From Calidifontibacter indicus (GTDB lineage: Bacteria; Actinomycetota; Actinomycetes; Actinomycetales; Dermatophilaceae), in the NCBI RefSeq assembly GCF_003386865.1, contig NZ_QTUA01000001.1:1302001-1366000 (forward strand): 64,000 bases of DNA. The letters are read 5' to 3'. The position numbers and the translations under genes are program-made. Positions 58,132 through 64,000 of the stretch are shown piece by piece (the stretch's first letter is position 1; the number at the start of each line of letters is the position of its first letter). The notes beneath the pieces were generated by a model. The model searched no databases, was not told where the DNA came from, and saw nothing but the letters and a program-made list of their open reading frames with translations.

Positions 58132-58210
58132 CGCGACCAAGGCTAAGCGCTCGCGGCCGGCCACCGCGGCGTCGTCGGCCCGGGCGGCGGTCCCGAACAC
58201 TCGGGACAGG

Positions 58211-59455
58211 TCAGTCGTCGGGGTCGAGCACCAGCACCACCTGCGTTTCGGCGAGACGGGTGACCAGGAGCAGCGCGTGGTCTGACCCCTTGAGCTTCAG
58301 GTCGCGGCGGAAGGTGGCATCGTCGAAGGTGACGCCGCGCTTCTTGACGGTGACCCGTCCGATGCGCCTGAGCCGCAACCAACTCCGCAGTGCCTTCTGG
58401 TTGAACGGCATGGTTTCGAGCACCCGGAACCGCCGCGCGAACCCGACGTCGATCCGCTGGTCGGTGCTGACGTGCCCCAACCCGGGCGACAACTCGACCC
58501 CACCGACCGCGTCGGTCAGCGCGGCGGTGACCCCGGCGCGCACGACGGCGCGGTCGGCCTCGTAGAGGTAGGTGTCGACGTCGTCGATCGAATCGGCCGA
58601 CGGCGCAACGGAATCGGTGTGCACGACAACGTCATTGCTCGCAGAAGAGGCATCGACGAGCCTCGCGCTGACCCGGTGTGCGTCGGCGAGCGGGCCGAAC
58701 CACACCGCGCACTCCAACACCTCCCCGCCGTACGACACCCACTGCGCGCTGGCCTCCGGCGGCAACGCCGACAGCGGGAACGACGGGCTGAGCTTGGTGC
58801 CGACCGCGCGTCCGGAAGCACCGAGCGCGGTGACGAACTCCCACGAAGGAAGCAGTTCGTCGAGTCGGAAGGTGCGCCGGGTGCGGCCGGTGACATCGGC
58901 GACACCCCGGGTGCGGCGCGCCGGATCGAGCCACACCGCAGCATCGGACGGGATCGAAACGGTCGTGGCATCGGCGACCTCCACCACCGCGGACGGCGCG
59001 TTCGCGGCGGCGATCGCCGCGGTCGCCGGGTCGAGGTCGACCGCATGCACTCGCAGTCCGGCGGCCGCGAACGCCTCGGCGTCCGAACCGATTCCGCACC
59101 CCAGGTCGAAGACCGTGTCGACCTCGGCGTCGACGAACCGCTGCGCATGGCCGGCCGCGATCTGCGGACGGGTGGCCTGCTCCAGGCCGTCGGCGGTGAA
59201 GAACATCCCGGCCGCAGCGGCACCGAACTTCGCGGTGGCCTTCGCCCGCAGCGCCGACTGGGTGAGTGCGGCGGCGACGAGGTCGGGGGCGTGACCGTCC
59301 GCGCGGAGTCTGTCGGTCACCGAAAGCACGCGATCGGGGTCGTACGGCGGCAGCTGGGCGAGCAACCGGCGTCCGTCGTCGGACAGCAGACGACGGACGC
59401 TGTCGGCTCCGGGGGCTCCGGCGTTCGTCTCGGCGTTCGTCTCGGCGCCTCTCAC
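58211..59455 (-). CDS. THUMP-like class I SAM methyltransferase
   Basis: A 414-residue methyltransferase. The SAM-binding motif VFDLGCGIGSDAEAFA is near residue 113, with VHAVDLDPATAAIA after it and AVWLDPARR as the catalytic-region motif. The C-terminal 100 residues (MPFNQKALRSWLRLRRIGRVTVKKRG) form the THUMP-like RNA-binding region named in this actinobacterial family. The target, probably RNA, is unknown. The GTG start overlaps the upstream phosphodiesterase stop by 4 nt. Confidence 0.87.
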   Translation of the reverse strand: MRGAETNAETNAGAPGADSVRRLLSDDGRRLLAQLPPYDPDRVLSVTDRLRADGHAPDLVAAALTQSALRAKATAKFGAAAAGMFFTADGLEQATRPQIAAGHAQRFVDAEVDTVFDLGCGIGSDAEAFAAAGLRVHAVDLDPATAAIAAANAPSAVVEVADATTVSIPSDAAVWLDPARRTRGVADVTGRTRRTFRLDELLPSWEFVTALGASGRAVGTKLSPSFPLSALPPEASAQWVSYGGEVLECAVWFGPLADAHRVSARLVDASSASNDVVVHTDSVAPSADSIDDVDTYLYEADRAVVRAGVTAALTDAVGGVELSPGLGHVSTDQRIDVGFARRFRVLETMPFNQKALRSWLRLRRIGRVTVKKRGVTFDDATFRRDLKLKGSDHALLLVTRLAETQVVLVLDPDD

Positions 59456-60369
59456 TGTGCGGGCGGCTTCCAGGTGGAACTCTTGCTGGAGAACGCCTCC
59501 CGGCGCGCGACCGGGTCGAGCGCGGCCAGCGCGTCCTCCACCTCGACGCCGAACCCGCTGATCGTCGGGGGAGACCCGAGCGGGATGTGCGTGTGCACCA
59601 GGCCGTGGGGGTACACGTCGACCAGGTCGAATCCCTGCCGGCCGTCGACGCCGATCAGTGTGCCGTCGGGCGCACCGCCGTCGAGGGAGTAGCACGACGC
59701 GGCAGCCACCGAGACCGGCACGCCGGCGAACGTGCCGTGGCTGCTGTGGTGCAGGTGCCCGGCGAGGATGCCGCGCACGTCGGTGCCGGCGATCGCGTCG
59801 GCGAACTCGTCCTGGTCGTCCAGACCGATGACGTTCATCAGGTCGACCGCGCTCACCAGCGGCGGGTGGTGCAGTGCGAGCAGGGAGCCGTGCTCGGCCG
59901 ACTGCGCCAATTCGTTGCGCAGCCAGGCGATCTGGTCGGGGTCGAGCCCGCCGTGGTGGTAGCCGTCGACCGTGCTGTCGAGCGCGATCACGCGCAGGCC
60001 CCGAAGGTCGTACACGCGGTCTTGTGGCGGCTGCGGTTGGCCGGCGGTCTCGACGTCGAACAGCCCGCGGGCGTACGGCGCGCGCTCGTCGTGGTTGCCC
60101 ATCACCCAGACCACCTCGCAACCCAAGCGCGCGGCGCACTCACCGACGACGTCGCGCAACACCGCGTAGGCCTCGGGTTCGCCCAGATCGGTGAGGTCGC
60201 CGGTGAACACCAACGCGTCGATCCGACGTCCGGTGCACTCCACCTGGGCGAGGGTGCGGCGCAGGTTGTCGGTGACGTCGACGGCCGCGTGCAGCAGGCG
60301 TCCGTCGGCCAACAGGTGCGGGTCGCTGAGGTGGGCGATGGTGTGGGTCGGCTCGGGTCCGAAGCGCAT
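59452..60369 (-). CDS. Metallophosphoesterase, 3',5'-cyclic nucleotide phosphodiesterase type
   Basis: A 305-residue calcineurin-like phosphoesterase of the class III cyclic nucleotide phosphodiesterase (CpdA, Rv0805) group. Metal ligands are in SDPHL (Asp16, His18), FTGDLTD, VMGNHDER, LALHHPP and LAGHLHHSSHG. The ATG at 60369 is preferred over an in-frame ATG at 60465, which would overlap the CIRCE site. It is divergent from groES and coupled to the methyltransferase. Whether cAMP is the true substrate is not shown. Confidence 0.88.
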   Translation of the reverse strand: MRFGPEPTHTIAHLSDPHLLADGRLLHAAVDVTDNLRRTLAQVECTGRRIDALVFTGDLTDLGEPEAYAVLRDVVGECAARLGCEVVWVMGNHDERAPYARGLFDVETAGQPQPPQDRVYDLRGLRVIALDSTVDGYHHGGLDPDQIAWLRNELAQSAEHGSLLALHHPPLVSAVDLMNVIGLDDQDEFADAIAGTDVRGILAGHLHHSSHGTFAGVPVSVAAASCYSLDGGAPDGTLIGVDGRQGFDLVDVYPHGLVHTHIPLGSPPTISGFGVEVEDALAALDPVARREAFSSKSSTWKPPAQ

Positions 60370-60448
60370 GACACCATCCTGCCGCGCGCCCCACCGGGTG
60401 ACACCTCGCGGCATCCGACGCGCGTGCGAGACCCGGTCCGGACACCCG

Positions 60449-60475
60449 TTAGCACTCGCCCGCATCGAGTGCTAG
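60449..60475 (+). promoter_or_regulatory. CIRCE operator (HrcA site) of groES-groEL
   Basis: TTAGCACTC-N9-GAGTGCTAG matches the CIRCE consensus at 17 of 18 positions. A -10 hexamer TAGATT (60473-60478) overlaps its end, and TTAGCA in its left arm is 18 nt upstream as -35, so HrcA would cover the promoter. Confidence 0.95.
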
Positions 60476-60483
60476 ATTCGCCA

Positions 60484-60510
60484 GTGGCACTCAGCCTGTG
60501 GCAGTGCCGG
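60484..60510 (+). promoter_or_regulatory. Degenerate second CIRCE-like repeat
   Basis: GTGGCACTC-N9-CAGTGCCGG keeps the CIRCE spacing and its GCACTC/AGTGC core, 8 nt after the first site, with 12 of 18 consensus bases. It could be a weak second HrcA site or a leader hairpin. Confidence 0.4.
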
Positions 60511-60625
60511 TTCCTGAAAGTCTGGTCGACCCCCGCGACGGCGGCCGAGACCGAGGGCGCCGGCGGCCACGGGGTCGAACTTTCCGTCACCCACGAAGGT
60601 GGCGGGCGAAAAGAAAGGATCCGCC

Positions 60626-60925
60626 GTGTCGGTGAACATCAAGCCGCTCGAGGACCGCATCGTGGTGAAGGCCGTCGAGGCCGAGCAGACCACCGCTTCG
60701 GGTCTGGTCATTCCGGACACCGCCAAGGAGAAGCCGCAGGAGGGCGAAGTCATCGCCGTCGGTCCGGGCCGCTTCAACGAGGACGGCGACGAGCGCGTCC
60801 CCATGGACATCAAGGTCGGTGACAAGGTCATCTACTCCAAGTACGGCGGCACCGAGGTGAAGCACGGCGGCCAGGAGCTGCTGATCCTCTCGGCGCGCGA
60901 CGTGCTCGCCATCGTCGAGCGCTGA
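60626..60925 (+). CDS. groES: Co-chaperonin GroES
   Basis: GroES caps the GroEL chamber. The 99-residue product starts [21 protein letters not shown] and has the mobile-loop region [19 protein letters not shown] and the [18 protein letters not shown] strand. The GTG at 60626 is chosen because AAGGA at 60615-60619 is 6 nt upstream and the protein then has the usual length; an in-frame GTG at 60632 is possible. It is under CIRCE control. Confidence 0.98.
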   Translation: MSVNIKPLEDRIVVKAVEAEQTTASGLVIPDTAKEKPQEGEVIAVGPGRFNEDGDERVPMDIKVGDKVIYSKYGGTEVKHGGQELLILSARDVLAIVER

Positions 60926-60944
60926 TCGCTCGCACCACTTCAAG

Positions 60945-60985
60945 GCGCCCCGGCTCGCCGCCCTCGCGGGCCGCGTCCGGGGCGC
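60945..60985 (+). other. Intercistronic hairpin between groES and groEL
   Basis: GCGCCCCGG pairs with CCGGGGCGC, with an inner GCCC-TCGC-GGGC stem. It may be a processing or partial-termination site that sets the groES:groEL ratio. Confidence 0.6.
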
Positions 60986-61017
60986 ACTTGTTCAATCTCA
61001 CGAACATTCCGACGTAA

Positions 61018-62643
<1,626 letters not shown>

Positions 62644-62673
62644 GTTCTCGTCCGAACCATCACCAGATGGCAC

Positions 62674-62705
62674 GGTGCCCCGGTTCCTCCTGGAGCCGGG
62701 GCACC
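62674..62705 (+). terminator. Terminator of the groE operon
   Basis: A 14-bp stem (GGTGCCCCGGTTCC with GGAGCCGGGGCACC, one G-T pair) closes a TCCT loop 30 nt after the groEL stop. There is no T-tract. Confidence 0.85.
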
Positions 62706-62759
62706 GCGCGTTTCCGGCAGCTTTCCGGCAGCCTGTCCGACAAGGTGCTCCGGCCGCAT

Positions 62760-62790
62760 TTGACCGTCGGGGTGGGCGGGTGCTTACTCT
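62760..62790 (+). promoter_or_regulatory. Candidate promoter of the sigma factor gene
   Basis: TTGACC at 62760-62765 and TACTCT at 62785-62790 with a long 19-nt spacer, in the 120-nt gap after the groE terminator. Start would be about 160 nt before the ATG. Confidence 0.35.
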
Positions 62791-62955
62791 GGACAGCGCA
62801 CCGGACGAACCTGGTGAGCGCTCGCGAGCGAGCGTCCGGTGGCGCAACCAGCGCGACGAACGACACGAAATCCGACGATCGATACGGGGGAGGGCGACTT
62901 GCGAGATTCCTCGAACGCCGCCCATGTACCTGTAACGAATTGGGCTGAGCGCCCG

Positions 62956-63534
62956 ATGTCTCCATCGGACGCGCAGATCCCCCTGCGTGATCTGGCTGCC
63001 GAAGCACGCGCCGGGAACGACGCGGCTGCAGCCACCTTGATGGCCGGTGTCCATCAGATCGCACTGCGATATGCCCGAGCGCGGCTCGGGCGATTCTCTG
63101 CGACCTCGGACGCCGCCGCCGACGTAGCCCAGGAGGTGTGTGTGGCCGTTCTCGCCGCCCTACCCCGCTATGTCGACAGGGGTGCGCCGTTCGAGGCGTT
63201 CGTCTACCGCATCGCCTCCCACAAGGTCGCCGACGCCCAGCGCGGCGTGATGCGCGGAGCCGTTCCGACCGACGAGGTGCCTGAGCAGGAAGACACCGGC
63301 CTCACCCCGGAGCAGCATGCGCTCGAGGCCCACAGCAGCGCCGAGATCAACAGTTACCTCGACCGGCTCAACGACCAGCAGCGCGAGATCATCACCCTGC
63401 GTGTGGCCGTCGGCATGTCGGCCGAGGAGACCGCGGCGGCGCTCGACATGACTCCCGGCGCGGTGCGGGTCGCCCAGCACCGCGCACTCGCCAAACTCCG
63501 CAAACTCATGAGCGAGGACGGTCGTGACTCGTGA
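62956..63534 (+). CDS. RNA polymerase sigma factor, SigD-like
   Basis: A 192-residue ECF-type sigma factor. Region 2 (ALRYARARLGRF, DAAADVAQEVCVAVLAALPRY) and region 4 (QREIITLRVAVGMSAEETAAALDMTPGAVRVAQHRAL) are clear; no region 3. The location after groEL and before an anti-sigma-like gene matches sigD of M. tuberculosis. ATG 62956 gives the usual length; the frame is open back to a GTG at 62839, without coding character. The next gene overlaps its stop (GTGA). Confidence 0.88.
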   Translation: MSPSDAQIPLRDLAAEARAGNDAAAATLMAGVHQIALRYARARLGRFSATSDAAADVAQEVCVAVLAALPRYVDRGAPFEAFVYRIASHKVADAQRGVMRGAVPTDEVPEQEDTGLTPEQHALEAHSSAEINSYLDRLNDQQREIITLRVAVGMSAEETAAALDMTPGAVRVAQHRALAKLRKLMSEDGRDS

Positions 63535-64000
63535 CCCCTCGACTCGATGACATCCGACGCGACGACGACTGGCTCGATGGGCTCGGCTCCCGCCGAGATG
63601 TCGACGGCGACGAGGCGATCAAGCTCCTCGCGCAGTGGGTCGACGCGATCGACCACGTGCCTGCGTCGGCGCAGACCCATCCCTCGGCCGCGCAAACCGG
63701 TCGCTACGCCCGCCGCGGCCTGTCGCTGAAGGGCGTCCGTCGCGTCGCCTCCGTGTCGGGTATCGCGATCGCCGCGATCTCGGTCAGCTCCGTCGCCGCC
63801 GCGGTGAGCGGCACCTCGGTGCCGGGATTCCGCGAACTCGGCACTGTCACCCGGGGGCTCGTCGGCAACAGCGGCCTGCCGCAGTCGACCACCGCGTCCG
63901 GACTCGCCGGCGAGATTGCCACCAGCAGCAGCACGAGCCGTGTCGGATCGACCTCGTCCGGCGACCGGCCCTTCTCGTCCGCGAACTCCTCCGATTCCAC
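63531..64000 (+). CDS. Probable anti-sigma factor (RsdA-like), cut by the window edge
   Basis: About 156 codons are visible. The N-terminus (TPRLDDIRRDDDWLDGLG) is an acidic, sigma-binding-type region. A membrane helix lies at about 82-102 (VASVSGIAIAAISVSSVAAAV) and a Ser/Thr/Gly-rich outer part follows. The GTG start overlaps the sigma factor stop by 4 nt, so they are coupled. RsdA, the SigD anti-sigma factor of M. tuberculosis, has the same plan. The 3' end is outside the window. Confidence 0.8.
   Translation, partial: MTPRLDDIRRDDDWLDGLGSRRDVDGDEAIKLLAQWVDAIDHVPASAQTHPSAAQTGRYARRGLSLKGVRRVASVSGIAIAAISVSSVAAAVSGTSVPGFRELGTVTRGLVGNSGLPQSTTASGLAGEIATSSSTSRVGSTSSGDRPFSSANSSDS

Noticed and set aside
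60370..60465. Longer start (ATG 60465) for the metallophosphoesterase
   Set aside because: The extension would run through the CIRCE operator and lacks coding bias; ATG 60369 begins right before the first beta-strand of the fold.
62839..62955. Longer N-terminus for the sigma factor (GTG 62839)
   Set aside because: The extra 39 codons lack codon bias and do not resemble sigma region 2; ATG 62956 gives the usual family length.

Overview
The window is a gene-dense, high-GC stretch of an actinobacterial chromosome. The mycothiol gene mca, a DUF501/DivIC pair, a proteasome-era style gene set (mazG, phoH2, two-domain lysX, imuA'/imuB/dnaE2), LexA boxes of the TCGAAC-N4-GTTCGA type and the 16S rRNA all point to Actinomycetota. 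The 16S text and the gene order fit Micrococcales best, probably Dermacoccaceae or a close relative; that family call is from memory of 16S variants and is not certain. No insertion sequence, prophage, integrase or CRISPR array was found. Almost everything is housekeeping.

Layout. (1) 1-7.7 kb: the 3' part of mfd, a SurA-like lipoprotein, mazG, eno, a DivIC/FtsB septum protein, DUF501 and ppx, then a tRNA with anticodon UAA. (2) 7.7-14.0 kb: a Bax-inhibitor-1 membrane protein facing uppP, then a minus-strand thiolase/small-protein pair and an SGNH hydrolase, divergent from cystathionine beta-synthase. (3) 14.0-19.75 kb: one complete rrn operon (two promoters, 16S, 23S, 5S, terminator) with no tRNA in the spacer. 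(4) 19.9-30.2 kb: lysX, then the SOS mutagenesis cassette imuA'-imuB-dnaE2 on the minus strand with two LexA boxes, a phosphoribosyltransferase and a ferritin. (5) 30.3-36 kb: a secreted AMIN-like protein, msrA, a double GNAT acetyltransferase and an alpha-beta fused glycyl-tRNA synthetase. (6) 36-48 kb: metB, a DrrAB-type ABC exporter, greA, DUF4307, mca, hemolysin III, a Z-prenyl transferase, phoH2, a secreted transglycosylase-like protein and coaA. (7) 48-56.8 kb: glmS, acpS, nnr, alr, an alpha/beta hydrolase, tsaE, tsaB, rimI and tsaD as one tight co-directional run. (8) 56.8-64 kb: a NagZ-like lipoprotein, a THUMP-like methyltransferase overlapped with a phosphodiesterase, groES-groEL under a CIRCE operator, and a SigD-like sigma factor with the start of its likely anti-sigma factor.

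From memory of Mycobacterium tuberculosis, the order matches three separate M. tuberculosis blocks (mfd-ppx, fadA3-cbs-metB-greA-mca-phoH2-coaA, and glmS-alr-tsaD-groEL-sigD) brought together here. Functionally the window links cell-wall supply (glmS, alr, uppP, prenyl transferase, NagZ, transglycosylase-like protein), translation (rrn, lysX, glyQS, tsaEBD/rimI) and stress response (SOS cassette, groE, greA, phoH2, mca, msrA).

The observations most worth a second look are: a terminator-like hairpin with a T-tract between a good promoter and the greA start; paired LexA boxes with the same promoter-start geometry before both imuA' and imuB; a class I (short variable loop) tRNA with a leucine UAA anticodon; a fused alpha-beta GlyRS, unusual for this phylum; a three-copy intergenic repeat lying just 3' of ppx, the Bax-inhibitor gene and greA; a long hairpin directly before the ribosome site of a cell-wall gene; and a repeated pattern of start codons 6-8 nt behind a TANNNT hexamer, suggesting leaderless mRNAs.
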